Below, one piece after another: positions 34,758 through 48,134 of a stretch of 64,000 bases of DNA. A program made the position numbers and the translations under genes. Position 1 is the first letter of the stretch. Each line of letters opens with the position of its first letter. The notes below the pieces were generated by a model, which did not search any database, was not told the DNA's origin, and saw only the letters and a list, made by a program, of their open reading frames with translations. The stretch comes from Stereum hirsutum FP-91666 SS1. Lineage: Eukaryota > Basidiomycota > Agaricomycetes > Russulales > Stereaceae. The DNA is taken from NCBI RefSeq assembly GCF_000264905.1, contig NW_006763148.1, positions 142,545 to 206,544 of the forward strand, in the 5' to 3' direction.

Positions 34758-35844
34758 TCATTCGCCCCAGCTGCGTGAGATGGAGCCAACTTTGAGTGTG
34801 AAGGGTGATTTCGGTGGCGTGTCTTCTGCGACCGTTTCAGATTCGTTTACAGCGTCAACTGTTGATGGAGTAGTGGGCTGCCACATGCGAAACGACATCA
34901 GGATGTTGGCAATAGTTGGATAAAAGATTAGGAAAAGAGACGCACCTCCGCCGGTCCAGTACAATCCTCCCCGCCATCTCCCTCAGCCGGCGCTTGTGCA
35001 CCGGGTCCAACACCAGCACCACCACTCCCCAGACCCGAAGGAGTCACCCTTCGCCCCCTTCCGCGAGTCCCACTAGTCTGCCTCTCAGACCCGTTGACCA
35101 ACTTCAAACTCAGCCCCAAGCCCCTCTGGCCCCCGATCCCATTCGCACTACCACTCCTGCTTCCACCACGCCCAGCTCCATCTCCTCCCCGAATACCACC
35201 GCCCGACTCGTCTGTCTCTCCTTCGATTCCACCTCCGGTGCTCGAAGATTGTGCTGTATCAATTGATCGGTGTGGGGATGGGTATCTTCCGTTACCGTTG
35301 CCATTGCCGTGGGTGGCCGGTGGTCTGTTGGACCGGGATTGGGAGGTCGAGGCGGATGCAGAGGCGGAAACACGGTGGACGGGCTTGTTGTGAAGGTTGA
35401 AAGGGAGAGGGGCGTTCACAGAGACCATTTTGCTGTAAGTCGGAATGAATATCGTGTGAAAAGGTGGAGATGATAAGGGAGGGAGAGGATAGCAGACGCA
35501 CCCTTCCTTCGACCGCACGATGGTTCCGAAGCGTTCTTTCATCCGCTGGTGGTCTACAACGGTCGTGTGTCGTTGTACTGGTCTGTTATCCCAGAGCAAT
35601 TAGTCGACGATATACTGTCAGACATGGAACTTCACGATAAGAAACGAAGCTGAGACTCACGCAGCATCTTCGGTTGGCTGAATGAGTCGTGTCTGCTCAT
35701 CTGGCTCGTCCTGCGCAATACCCATCGTCCAACCATCCATATTTCCATCAGCTTCCGCTCGGGACGACAAGTGAGAGAAGATAGACGCACTGAACTCTCC
35801 TCCCTTTCCCGAAAACAACAGAATATTTGGTCCCAAATCGACAT
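34758..35844 (-). CDS. LAMTOR1/Ego1-like lysosomal (vacuolar) adaptor protein
   Basis: Five exons (35844-35791, 35710-35661, 35582-35502, 35432-34946, 34877-34758) give 263 residues. The N-terminus MSIWDQIFCCFREREESS has a Cys pair suited to palmitoylation. Next come DEPDEQTRLIQPTEDAA, then a conserved helix (TVVDHQRMKERFGTIVRSKE) and KMVSVNAPLPFNLHNK. The middle is Ser/Gly-rich and disordered, and the end is PFTLKVGSISRSWGE. The order acylated start, acidic TRLI segment and helix is that of LAMTOR1, which anchors the Ragulator/EGO complex to the lysosome or vacuole and brings Rag GTPases and TOR complex 1 there. The usual Met-Gly start for myristoylation is absent in this model. An alternative start MGIAQDEPDEQ at about 35727 would give Met-Gly but lose the Cys pair. 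Confidence 0.55.
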
Positions 35845-38730
35845 GTCTTCCTCTCGATTCTCAAGTCTCGCTCGGCGATCTAAATCTTCCTTACCCAAAC
35901 GACTAATTTCTCGACCCGGCGGCCTGTTCGGTATTCGTTATGGTAGGTATTGACCGTTTGTGGTGCAGATATGTACGCCATCGTATGTAGCGATACCACC
36001 AATGTTGTGTGTCGAAACAGAATCCACAGCAGTCGAGTCAGCTTCAACCTTCCCCGCATACAATCATCTCACAACGAAGAAGAACACGAACCTGACTCAA
36101 ATGACGCCAAGCGACCGTAGCCAGTACGTATTCAAAAAAGAAAAAGAAATGTCTTGCGAAGGTCGCGTTTGAGGAAAGGAGAAGAGAACTGAGCCCGCGC
36201 GGCGCCTGAGCACCAGAGCCGGGATTTCCATTTCGGGAATGACAAAGGGCCGCTGCTTACCGAATTTGCAACTCAGACTGGCGGCGGCGAAAACGATGTC
36301 ATGCTCGTTGGCAACGATACACATTGGGCGATCTAAATCTTGCCGTTCCAGAAATTCTGACTGGGGAAGGACGAGCAGATTAACCTATACATGCGTCTCC
36401 TGCGTATCAGCGCGCAAGCACCATAGATTTTGAAGGTCTCAGCAGCCTGAGAATGAGATGGAAACTTCATGCAGTGGCGCAACCTCCTGAGAGAGTGTGT
36501 GGCGTCATCTTAGACTCATCTCAGAGTCAGTGGAGCGAGGTGTGCGGGTTCCTGAAGGAAATGAATCCGAATTATGAAAGCCAAAATTGCCGGCGGTATG
36601 AAGTTCGAGGCCCCTTTCCGACAAAGAGCGAGGCGTAGCACTGCTTCGGAAGATGAGGCTCGGAGGGTTCATTCAGGTTTATTATCGTCGAAAATTCATA
36701 GCGTCCCACGAGTCAAGAAATATGAAGAATGAGTGCAATGTTGTGCGCTGTCATGATTGACTTCGAGCGTGGGCGTTGATGGCATGGTTGAGTTCGAGCG
36801 GGAAGGACGCGTCTCCGTCGTCGGACTCGATGCGCTTGCAGCTTATCCTCATATACAGTACGTGTTTCGACTCCGATATTGCTCCGGCTTTCACTATCCC
36901 GCACTCATACCCGAGAAAAGGGGGGGCATCGGCGCTGTCGAAAATGAGGAGTCGTGCTGGGAATTCGCACATCGAATAAGTATTCGAAAAGCACCGACGT
37001 TGCCAGACGAACTCGCTATGACTCTCCACAACTCCGATGGATGTCGCACGACACGACGAACGCACAACTGCCCGAAAGGCAAGGATATGAGATGTGGACA
37101 TATTGAACAGGCACGTAGCTGGATATGTTTTTTTTCCCTCTTGTGTTCGAATTCGAACGTCCACTCACGTCTGTCGCCTTATGTTTTTCTGGACATTTGA
37201 TTTGTCCTCGATGTCAAGAATACTGTGCGGAGGAGACATGATAACACATGTCCAATGACGACCGCCGAGAGCGGGCAGGGCATTCGATGGTCCGGAGGGC
37301 ATCATCACGATGAGATCAGATGAGACATGGTGGGACCCAGGCGTGCCGCTCAGACATCCAACAGAGGAAAGTCATATGAGGAGCGACGTTCCGTGAAGAA
37401 CAGCAGTTCGTAACTCCGTTAATTATGCGCTATCGGAGGCTTTCCTCGGGCCCTGTTGCATTATGCACCTCTAAACGGCGGGGCCACCATGTCGTCGGGC
37501 TCTTGCAATTTAGCAGTGGGCCACAATCATTTCTCAGTGACAAAGCCTTCTGTTGGAACATACACGCTCTCGTCAACAAAGCCCCCAATCTTTGACGCAG
37601 TTAGACTTCGTTCGCGACGAACCCGAAACGCATACCAAGACTGGCAACGGTCAGGAGTTGTCTGATGGCACTTCACAAGGATGAATAATGCAGCGTCGGG
37701 CTTTGTGGGGCCACAATCCACGCCACACATCCCCGAGTTGACTGAGAGGACCAGCTGTGTTTCGGTACCGCGATTGTGGGCGGAAGCGCATGGATGTCGT
37801 GGGGGTGCGCGATTATTTCGTGGGAGGGTGATCCAACAGAGTTGGTATCTGCCTCATTAGAAGAGCCAATTCCATCACACATGCTCCAGAAAAGGGTTTT
37901 CTAATCCAGCGATGTTTCTGCGAACGGCGCCACATACACGCAGCGTCGTTTCCCGAGATGTGTTGGTGAGGTCCAATGGGCGACGTGTTCCGCTCACGGG
38001 GGCCTCTCTCCTTTCTCCGCGGTTTTCATGAGCCTGCGCAGCAGAATACGAGGCGACGACGACGTTGTCTCCGCAAGCGAGCGAGTGCACAACTTCTCCG
38101 TGCGGCTCGAAGGCGAAGCAAGGGCTTGTTATCGAGTCGAGTGCTTAGACGCCGGGTACCTGACAGCGCGGAGGGAAACCTCACTCACGCGGAGCACTTG
38201 TAGGCCGGGCCGTTGCCGGGACGGGGTGAGCCGAGGGAAGGATATGAACAAACTTGCGTGAGGGGGGAGCTGCAGCCGGAGCAAGCGACCGTGGTCCCTC
38301 TAGATCGTCTCCCTCGTAAGTAATTCTTCCGTCTTCGTCGCCCAGCGGACCCGAATATTTGTTTTACTAACGCGGGCCCCTTGCTGGGGCGGTTACCAGG
38401 GGCAATAAAAGGCGGAGAAGCCAGGAACGCGAAGAGATCAGCCGCATCCACAGTTACTGCACTAGTCAGGGCTCAGAGTGATCTTAGTCGGTTATACCCC
38501 AGTGGCCGGCGGAAGTCGACGCCCGTGGGTGCATGAGAGAATTCCTGCCTTCGTCCCTCGTGTGGACATCGATATCCCGGTTTTGACCCTAACACCACCG
38601 TGCTTATACTTCCTTTCTATCTTCAGCACGTCCCCTCCGCCTCTGCCTCCTCTTTCTTCCGGACCATCATCACCTTCGACGTCTTCCGTCGACGTCTGTG
38701 TCCTCTCCTCATCCGCCACCGACGCCCGCA
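35845..38730. other. 2.9 kb upstream region of the transcription factor gene
   Basis: It is divergent between the LAMTOR1-like gene (-) and the Zn2Cys6 gene (+). Frames at 36750-37200 exist on both strands and overlap, with no family features. The stretch 37900-38450 is GC-rich with many CG steps, and CAATAAAAGGCGG near 38403 could be a weak TATA-type element. A long upstream region suits a regulated regulator gene, but this is inference. Confidence 0.35.
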
Positions 38731-41700
38731 ATGGTCGCCAGTATCAACGATGAGGTCTACGCGCCCATATCTACCCACTATATGCACGCACACGAGGACG
38801 GGCCCCATTCGAGCGAGGAGGGCTCAGATCTTCACTCACCCGTGTTCGAGACCCAGCCGCTTTCAGCATCGTTTCCCAACGGTGAGTTCGCGTTGACCAC
38901 GTTCCGTTCATACTTATACCAGCCACCAGCCACCTTCCGTTTTCCCCATCTGAATAATGATGCGCTCAACTAATACGTGCTCGCCCTCTGTTGTATTCCT
39001 ATTCCCTCCTTCTATAAAGTCCGATTCCAGTCTACAGACAGCGTGCCGATCCCGCACACAATTAGTGCTAGCGCGAACGGCTCTAATCTGATGGCCTATC
39101 CCTACCACTCGTCTTACCCTGACGGGGGCGATAACGCCATGTCAAGCTCTCGGAGCAGGCAGCACAGCTCTCTTCATCCGCTAGAACCTCCGAGCAATAG
39201 CCACCACCAACACGATCACACCGAATTCGGGCACAACAGCGGCTACGGTCATCACACCCAGCTCGACATGCACACCCATTCACCCTCCTTTACATCCTCC
39301 GCGTACTCGATCGCCTCTCCGATCCGATTCCCGTCACTCAACACCACGGCGTTCGAATACCCGATTTCTGCGTCCGTCCATTCCACGTCAGCCTCGGAGA
39401 AGTCGCCATCATCCGCCTCGACGTTAGCTTACACTCACTCCTTGTCGGATTCGCCTCTTACCACCACGTCCACCGCCGGGGGTCTATCGATGAGCGGCAA
39501 GGGCAACCCTTCGACTTCGCCGGTAGCTCATACTAGCCCAGCGAATCAGCAGCCGCTTTCTTCCCCAACCGCGACTCGTCTGCCTGCGGCAGAGGCGAGC
39601 GGCGCAAGTGGTGGTGGTAGTGCGGGAGGAGGGGGTGATTCGGTCTCCACACCAGGAGCGAGACCGAGCCGTCAAAGCCGCAAAGAGATCTCGAACGTTG
39701 TTATAGCCTGTCGCCAGTGGTAAGTAAGCATGCTTCCTTCCCTTCGCCGCTCCCTTTCATGTCATGTCCCTCGACCCGGACCTTTTATACGCTCTGTGTG
39801 TATATCTGGAACTTTATTGACTCCGAGACTCGCTGGGCTGACGTCCCGTGCTCTCGTTTTCTTCCGCTGCTTCTTCACCTCTCCGCTTTCATCATTCCTT
39901 GCATTGACACTGACGCCGACCTTGTTCCTATTTTCCACGCACACAGTCGTGCACGCAAGATTCGTTGCGACTCTACGAGACCAGGTATGTCATCATTTGC
40001 GGTTAACTCTACCCACCCCAACGACCTAGCAACAGTCGACCATCTATCACCATCTCCTTTCCGTCCATGCCCATGTTCATCCGCTTCTCGGCTCGGTACC
40101 AATAAACCCCACTCCTCTTGCTGCTTTCGGCCATCGTTGCTCTGTCTCCCGCTCGCTTGCTAATCCTTCGCGTTGTCTGTTGCTTTCCTGTCTATGCTCC
40201 GGTGCTGGCTATGCACCTACAGAATGCAACAACTGCGTCCGGCGCAACAACGAATGTGTGTATGACGCCCAACCTCGTCGTAGAGGCCCGGATAAGCGAC
40301 CTGGCACGCGTCAGCGGTCGTGCAAAAAGCGTCCTACGGACGGCTCTGAACCGCCGCCACCGAAGAAAAAGCGACGACCCGAGCATGGACAGGCAGCCGA
40401 CATTACCACCACCACCACCACCACCACTTCTTCCTCTGTTTCTGCATCTGCCTCCGCGCACGCCATCGATCCTACCTCGTCTGGACTTGGAACTTCCGCG
40501 TCCGCCTCTGGTGGCCAACATCCAGGTGTATCGGCTTCTGCTTCTTACCCCGGACCCTCTTTCAGTCTTAAGCAGTCGACGTCTGGGCCGGAGCATCCGC
40601 TTTCGTTACCGATTCAGCAACCTCTTCTGATTAAGACAGAGTCGGACCACCATTCGCATCACCATCACCAGCAGCAACAGCAGCATTTGTACCACCATCC
40701 TCAGCAGCAGCAGCAGCAGCAGCAGCACTACACGCACCACTCCCAACTTGCGCATCAGCATCTCCCTCAGATTCGTACCCATACGCCTGCCCTTCATTCG
40801 CCTTCGTCATATCAGGATCCAAGCCGCCCTTCGTCTAGCCAGCACCAATCGGGCATCGACCATACCAGATATTACCAGAAGGTGTGTACGAGCTTTACAT
40901 CATCTCCCCTTTCGTTCGCTCGTTCGCCTAGGGGACAGGATATTGAGAGTATTTACTGACTCGCCTTGTTACAAGAGGCGTTTGTCTCCGATTTATCTTC
41001 GCGCAATGGAATCAACATCGAGGATGGGCAGAGACGTGGACCTGGCGAGCTCCAGCACCAACAGTCGTCGCAACGACCTGGAGGGCATTTCCCCCACTTT
41101 TGATTCCGGCTTCAGTAGCAATTCTCGCGGCGGCGATCTACACCTTCATTCTCCTCTCTCTCCTCAGACTCCGTACGGCGATTCGCATTCACATAACCAA
41201 CCACAACTTCAGCTTCGACAGCAACATCAAACCCCGATACCCCCCGTCCCGGCCACACAGTACAGTCGCAAGGTGTGGTGGGATGATCTTCTCGACACTT
41301 ATTCTTCGACACGTGAACAATCGTAAGCGAACCTTTTCCTATCTTCAAACTTCACCGCATGGCTTCGAAACCCTTCGACCGCCTTGCGTTGGTCCGCATA
41401 TTCAGTTGTTTGCTGACTCTGTTCGGTATCTCGCAACCAATACAGCCTTCAGACTATTACTTCCGACTTCAATCTCCTGTAAGTCGCCTTCCTTGATTCA
41501 TCCTTCCCCGTTCCATCCCACCGTCTACTTCATCGCTTTCCCGCCCCTGTTCTCGGACGTATATGCGTCTCGTATTCTTATCTGTCCTAACTCCGACGCC
41601 TTCTAACCCATTCATTCACATTCAATGCGTCCATCTCGTGTACTTACGGCCTCATTTGATGTCATTATAGCTTTAATTCAAGCACTTACTGGCTCACTTT

Positions 41701-43879
41701 CTTCAACGCCTCTTACTTCCTTCGAAAGCTGTGCGATCCTGAGGAGAGGCTTCGCATCCAGCCCGCGCTTGTGCTTGCGGGACTTGCGCTTGCGACACTG
41801 ATGCGCTCGAGCGAGCTGGAGCTGGGAACTGCGGGACGGGAGAGGGCGTTACAATTGAGGCAAGCAGCGCAGACGGCGGCAGAGGCGAGTTGGAACGCGC
41901 AGGTGGTTGACTTGGGTTTAGCAGAGGCCGCGATGGTGAATTTCTTCCCTGTCTTCATTTCGTTCTTCTCCCGCTCATTTCCGCTCCTCATGGTCCATGC
42001 GCTCACTGAACCACTAACCTGCTACGGTATCCACGTGTTACGGGCTCGCTAACCAACTTTTTCACGCGGTTTCGATGGTAACATCTCTTGTCCCGCCATA
42101 TAGGTTCTTGCGCTCTTCGAAACTTCGGCACATCCGCTCTATAGCCCTTCGCGATCGGACGACGCTCTTGTCTTTCTCGACACCATTATTAGCACCCTTC
42201 GGCTCACATTCCTCGACGCGAATGATCGCGAATCGCTCGACTATTCCGTCCAGTCCGTACCTGTCGTCTCCCGTTCATCCGGCTACGTCCCGCCTAAGAA
42301 ATGCGAGTGTATCAACATCCCGCAAGACAACCAGTACAATACGAGCTGGAGCTTCGTGCCGGCCTGGGATACGAACTGGGATGAGGTGGAGGTGGAGAAC
42401 GAGGAGACGAGGAGGTTGTGCTGGAGTGCGTTGATGCTGGTAGCGAGTCATACGTCGGCATGTGTGGCGAACGATAGGAAGCCGTTACAGCTGTTCCTGA
42501 CGGACTCTTCGAATGTTTGTATTGTTCTCCCTCACCCTTCTTCCTCTACCTTTGCCTCTCGCTTTCATTCCGTCCTAACGTGAAATCTCCCACAGTTCCA
42601 CCTCCTGTTCCCAGGCGAATACCTCCAGCGTTCGAGCCTCACTACGCCACATTCCGGAAAGGATACGGTCTGGGCTCTGTATTGCCGAAGTATGCTCTTG
42701 TGGAACAGTTGTACGCACTTCCAGGATGAGAACCTCACTGGCGACGCAAAAGCAGAGATCGCGATTGCGGTATATACGGAAACGCGGGCAGTGGAGCAGG
42801 CTTTGGATGCTCACATATGCAATCTGGACACGGCGCTGATCTACATGTGTCGCGAGTTCATAGCGAAGTACGTCCTCTCTGTCCCGCACTCACCTTTGTG
42901 ATACGAGTGGCGGAGGTATTCATTCGTTTTCTTGGGCTCTTCGGTATAGTGCACGTCTGGCAGTGACGTATCTGATGAGGAGGTAAGCCCTGACCTCACC
43001 TACCCCTATCCGCGAGATCACTCTCTATTTCCGATAATAGTGCGACTGACTGATGTTCTCATCTGTAGAATGCTCCTCGACCTCGATCTCACGGGCCGAC
43101 CTGTCTGGAATCGCAGGCTCGCGGAAGAATGGCGTATGTTCTCTTCCATCTCACTCCATCCACCTATCTCGGAAACCCGTACCCATAACCATCAACCCTA
43201 TTCTAATCACCGTTCTATGGCCTCTCAACTCCCTGGCTCTAGTGTTCTATCAAGAGCAAGTCGCGAAACGTGTTAGGTCCTCGATCCATCGTCTCTCGGA
43301 ACCGAATGGTCATTTGTTCCTACGGCGCCCATTCCAGATTGGCTGGTTTGTGAGTCAGGTGTCAACGTATGTCTTTTCTCAACCTTCTTTGATTCACACT
43401 TCCTTTCCGTTCCCATCTCCATTGAATTATCCGAGGCTTCGCTATATATCACACCGAGTGTGAAGCCGAGATCTCCGCGTGTATTAGAGGTTGTTGCTGT
43501 CTTATATTTGTCGCTGACTTCTTGTGTCCTTTTGCCTGTTTCGGTTGTTTTATCGTGCGTATTGTTGCTTAGCTGTCTGAACCTCTGGTCGGGTGATTCC
43601 TCACTACTTCGCGCACTCGAACTGGGAAAGTCCTTCCTTGTTCCCATCGAGGTTCTCAATGCGATGTGGCCCTGTCCCAGTATGTCTGTTCTTCCTTCGT
43701 CCGTACATGCGCACGCATGGGTATATGTTGTGGCTGACATGGCGAATCGTTTAGCATATCGCGCAGAATGTGAAGACTTACGAAGACAACTCACGGATGC
43801 CTGCGCAACCGCCGAGGTTCCACTGCCACCCTTGCCAGAGTATTCGCTGCCGCCCGCATTACTTCGCCTCTCTGTCTGA
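38731..43879 (+). CDS. Zn2Cys6 fungal transcription factor with middle homology region
   Basis: At least twelve exons run from 38731-38881 through 39038-39719, 39947-39984, 40223-40881, 40976-41322, 41446-41478, 41671-41935, 42104-42514, 42596-42867, 42950-42982 and 43069-43133 to a last exon ending at 43879. After a His/Ser-rich start lies the binuclear zinc cluster: ACRQCRARKIRC, DSTRPECNNC, VRRNNECVYD (CX2CX6CX6CX2CX6C), then the basic RRRGPDKRPGTRQRSCKKRP. A Gln/His-rich stretch (CAG repeats near 40705) precedes the fungal transcription factor region: VWWDDLLDTYSS, QPALVLAGLALATLMRSSEL, NEETRRLCWSALMLVASHTS. It binds DNA in the nucleus; the target genes are unknown. The second cluster Cys codon is split by an intron. 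Exons between 43133 and 43760 are uncertain. Confidence 0.8.
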
Positions 43880-45158
43880 TACCGCTGCCGAACCGTCAAC
43901 TCGACACTAGCGCTTGCCCACTTTTCTGCACGCTATCTCGCTCGCTTTTACAAACTGTAAAGTGTATCCTTAATTCCGCTGCCGTCTTGCTTCGCGATAC
44001 TGTTATCCCGCTTTGACGTTCTACCTCGCAAACATAGCTGAGCTCCAAACTTGCTTTCTTTTCACACCACCTTTCCTACCTCTCCTGGGTGCGCGATCCA
44101 ATCTCCCTTGCTACATCTGCTCATACCCTCCTGCGTACCGAAACTCTCAACTCACCCTCATTTCTTCACAATGCCGATGTAGCCTACATTATACACCCAT
44201 GTATTGGCTCTCGCTCTCTTTTTTATTATTGTGGTGCTCCTTCCACATTCTTGCATCCGGCCTCGGTCCGCGTCTTGTATCATTATTTGGCTCGCCTCTC
44301 ATTATTGTTCTCCGCATACCTCCTTATCCTTTGGGTCTCTTTTGATATCCTCGTCATCTTGCTGCATTCTGGGTCACCGGGCGTCTCCCATCTCCCATGT
44401 CGTTCTCTATACTCCCGCTTTCGTTCGTTCTCTGATTCCTTCGATCTCCGCAGTCCTGCTGGAGGCTATATTAACTGTACAAGTTATATTCTGGGTCCAA
44501 GCTCTGATACTATCTCGATCAATTGATCCTGGGTTCTGATCCATGATGCTCGAGTTCAACATCACCCTGATACGCATGTGTTTCCTCATTAGGAGGATAC
44601 CTTCAAGAAATCAAGTATGTCGTTCATCCTTCTTACGAATCGCTACCGGGTGTAGATCAGTTCGAAGAAGTTGACAGGGAGCTATATTGGATGTGAATCC
44701 GTACTTCTACCCCTGCGCCAGACCTAATTGACGTCCTCGACGGAAGATTCTTGGAACAGTAATCGCCGTGGACAGCCTCACTATCCTAGCCTAGCCCATA
44801 AGACTGGCTTGACGGTGACAATAGTTCTTTTCTTTTATCCCTACTAGATATTTGGACTCCAAAATGAAATCCGCACTATCATATGGGAACATGTGGTCAA
44901 GGGTGTGTAGCCTCTTCGGTACAGAGAACCCTAGGCTCTGACCATCCGTTATATTTGGGGCGAAGGGAATCGTTCACTCTCAGACTTCTTGAACTTCAAG
45001 CGAGGTGCATAGTACTTGTCCAAAAAAGTGCTGTTGTATCTCGGTAGCGCAAATACATGTCGCCACGCCACTGTGTCGTCTCCCAGAAGAGGTGTGTTCC
45101 ATTGGTCTCTCCGTTTCATCCGCCCAGAGAAACTCTTTCGAATGGTTCGTCTCATCCT
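43880..45158. other. Tail-to-tail spacer between the transcription factor and CGS
   Basis: 1.3 kb, T- and C-rich on the plus strand in its first half, as expected for 3' flanks. Frames with hydrophobic runs at 44010-44540 are low-complexity translations of T-rich DNA. No gene is supported. Confidence 0.4.
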
Positions 45159-47145
45159 CTACTCCCAGTAAAGTATATGATCCGGATCGTTCACCGTATC
45201 CACCCTGATCTCCTTCCCTGACACCGCCAGATCACCACTCTCAACTCCCATTATCCCTTTGCCTCCGTCCTCACCATCTATCACCTCTCTACTTGCTTTC
45301 TCGGCTGCCTCAATCGCCCTGGAAAACCCTTGCCATATCTCGTCTTTCTCTTCCATCCCAACACTGACTCTGACCATCTCCTCCAAGGCCCCATACTTCC
45401 CCGCCCATTCTAACTCTCCATAATACGCTATAATCGTATAAGGGCTTGCAAGCGTGAAATTCGTACCGAAAGAAGGTCCTTTCGAGAACGGGAGAGCGTC
45501 GTGAAAAGCGGAGGCTGTAAGGATGGATGAAAAGAGGACCGTTATGAGCGGACCGTACCCGCCCTTGGGACGTCGGACGGCGTCGTAGTTGGCTCGCGTC
45601 TTGTATTTTGGGTAGTAGACATCTGCGATCACGCTTCCATCCTGCTTCATGACCTCGCGCAACTTGTCGCATACCCATTCCGCGTTGCTATCAAGAATGG
45701 AGGTACGGCGGACGAAATCGGCCGAGTTCTGAGCCATGACCAGGGCATCGAGGGGGAAGTATGTGTCTGTGAAGCTTTGCGTGAGGTGTGCATGGAGATG
45801 TGCGTAGAACGGGCCCTTTGGGTTCAAGATCAAGCTGAAAACAAGTCATGTACGAGATGTAAGTGGTCAGAACACGGATAATGGCGAAACGTCACTCGAA
45901 ATAGGTCGTACCTGCCACCAAGCACGTTCGCTCTCCCGCTGAACGATTTGGTCAGGCTGGTGACAACGATGTCCACGTACTTCAACGCATCTACATTCAC
46001 GAAGTTCCCGATGGTGTCGTCTACGACTATGGGGAACCCGAATCTATCCGCCAGTTGACGCAGGCGTGGCAGATTGACGGATACTAGGAGCGGGTTGGAT
46101 GGGATTTCCGTGAAGAGGGCAAGAATTGGTGGTGTGTCGGTTGAGGAGGAAAGAGAGATGAGGAGTTTTTCGAGGTCGTCTAGAAAAATGTCTTGTCCAT
46201 CGGGGAAGAAGTGGCATCCTGGACCCCATTTCTCGAGGACTTTGAGAGTATCAACGTAAGGAAACCTGTACAGGACCAGTTTAATACATTCATAATCAGT
46301 TGATCGCGACGCAACAATAGCCACCACAGCTCGTTATCATTGAATAGTACTCACCCAAAACATACACTCTTCTTTGAGTCTCCAAATGCATGCATCAGAA
46401 GCTGATGAGCAGACCAGATTGCGGCCATCCCCGTAGGATATAAAAAGACATCTTCAATATCCACAGAAACGAGCTCCCCGATCTGTTTGCGCATCCCCAG
46501 TTTTGCCTCGAGGCTCTGTGGAATGATGGCGTTTCCATTTCCGAGCCTCTGCTTACCACCGTCAAGACCGTCGAAAGACTCATCTATTCCGGCTCCTTCT
46601 ACATCCGCGATTCCGAGCAACTCGAGATAATGTGCTGCCAACCTCGATGAGATCCCCAACCCAGTATGCATCCAGAACACCTTCGCTACACGCCAGTACT
46701 CGATTGGGAAAAAGAACGCATGGGCTTCCGCGAGAGAGTTCGCAGAGGCAAAGACAGGAGTGAGCGAGCGAAGGCATGATGGGGAAGCACCGCGAGCGAT
46801 AAAGAATGAGGTACAAGCTTGCGCTGCCAGGGCAGAGGTAAGAAGGAGGGCGCGTTCCGAAGGAGCTGCATGAAGTGTTTGGGCGTGCAAGGTGAGCTGT
46901 GGACGAAGAGTATTAGATTCATCCTACTAAGGAGGCTGAGAATTGGATAAGATGAAGAAAAATACCGTCCGAATACTTTTGGTCATCCAAAACCTAGGAT
47001 ACCCGGTTTGCATAAGTTCTAGAGCGGGTACCTCTGAGCTTCTATATCTGATGTTAGACGACCATGTCGGTAAAGAAGCGATAATAGAATGTCGGCCAGG
47101 TGGAATTGGGTGTCCAGTGCTATTCGCGTCTCCAATGCTCGCCAT
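45159..47145 (-). CDS. Cystathionine gamma-synthase
   Basis: Four exons (47145-46966, 46896-46355, 46265-45912, 45834-45159) give 583 residues. The N-terminus GHPIPPGRHSIIASLPTW and ALELMQTGYPRFW is the hallmark of fungal Str2-type enzymes. The PLP fold follows: VFLYPTGMAAIWSAHQLL, LALFTEIPSNPLL, FPIVVDDTIGNF, and the cofactor lysine in DIVVTSLTKSFSGRANVLGG. The C-terminal domain has GPSFGTNFTLASPYTIIAYY. The enzyme joins cysteine to an activated homoserine to make cystathionine on the route to methionine, in the cytosol. Length is normal for fungal members, which are longer than the bacterial ones. The ATG at 47145 is chosen because the frame stays open only from just upstream and the conserved block starts 10 residues later. 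S. cerevisiae STR2 is the named homolog. Confidence 0.85.
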
Positions 47146-48134
47146 GGGTGGGTATGCAGATTGGCAAGGTCGTTGAGATGGAACCGGGTGGGAAGGGGAC
47201 GAGGCCGTGGTTGTCAGCTGAGGGAGTGGACAGCCATACATTGACGCCGTCGGCGTAGATAAGTATGGAACAAAGCCTGAGAACGTGTCCCAAAACATAC
47301 ACCGTGCCCGAAGAGTGACCAATGGACCTACCCTTTCGTATCGCTCGCGACACGGCGCTCATAGACGCTAATGATATTACACAAATGGAAGGAAGGAAGG
47401 AAATTTATTCAGGGCACGAGATGGGCCCATAAGTACCTCTATCCGTGGTCGTATTAGTACCAAATACAACTACAGAGAGCGTCCAGTCAGACGAAGGGGC
47501 CGAAAGAAAGAAATGTGGCCTCGGAAGCAACTCGGAAGGTGGACTGATCCGGTCCCGGTAATTGCCGATTGTCGTCGTCGTATGGCTAGGAGGACCAATT
47601 GGTCCTCCTTTCTGATCCTTTCTGAGTTCATCGACGTCGACTTTTGTTGCAACAAGGGTCGAAGCTTGAAACGCAGTCCTTCTCACAAGCTCTGACATCT
47701 CGTGGCCTGGTCTACACAGCAGCAAAGCTGCCTAGTACTTAGTACTCTCTCTCCGACTTCTCTGAGTGTAGACAATCCTGGTCAAATTGTTGTCCGAGGC
47801 AAAATTCCATCGTTTCAACTGCAAGTATCCTTTCGGATATAACACAGAATGCGGTCATTTTTTTCCCTCTCGCGCATGCAATGCATCTGAGTGAATACCC
47901 AGGGTCCGGAACAGGACGCTCCCATGCTTGGTCCGCATGACTGTCCCCTGGCGCTGGCCTCGACGTCTTCCCGTAATCCTCAGAACGCATGTCCGGGAGT
48001 TCCCTCACGAACCGTATCCTCGGCCGCACGTATCTTCTCTTGTCGATGCCTTATCGATATCCTGGTCCTCGGGTACGCACAGGCTCTCCTCAGCGGAAAC
48101 ATTGCTCGCATCTCGCTCTCTAGCACTGGCAACC
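47146..48134. other. Divergent promoter region between CGS and the ULD-type gene
   Basis: About 1 kb between two divergent starts. It includes a short AAGG microsatellite near 47390-47402. Frames are short and overlapping. No TATA box stands out and no gene is supported. Confidence 0.4.

Noticed and set aside
39484..39675. Minus-strand Arg-rich frames over the transcription factor exons
   Set aside because: Shadows of the Ser/Gly/Ala-rich coding exon on the plus strand.
40655..40735. CAG/CAC repeat as a microsatellite feature
   Set aside because: It codes for the Gln/His-rich stretch of the Zn2Cys6 protein in frame. It is a real repeat, but part of the coding region and common in such factors.
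44010..44540. Hydrophobic frames after the transcription factor gene
   Set aside because: Translations of T/C-rich 3' flank in three frames at once, with no start context or domain.
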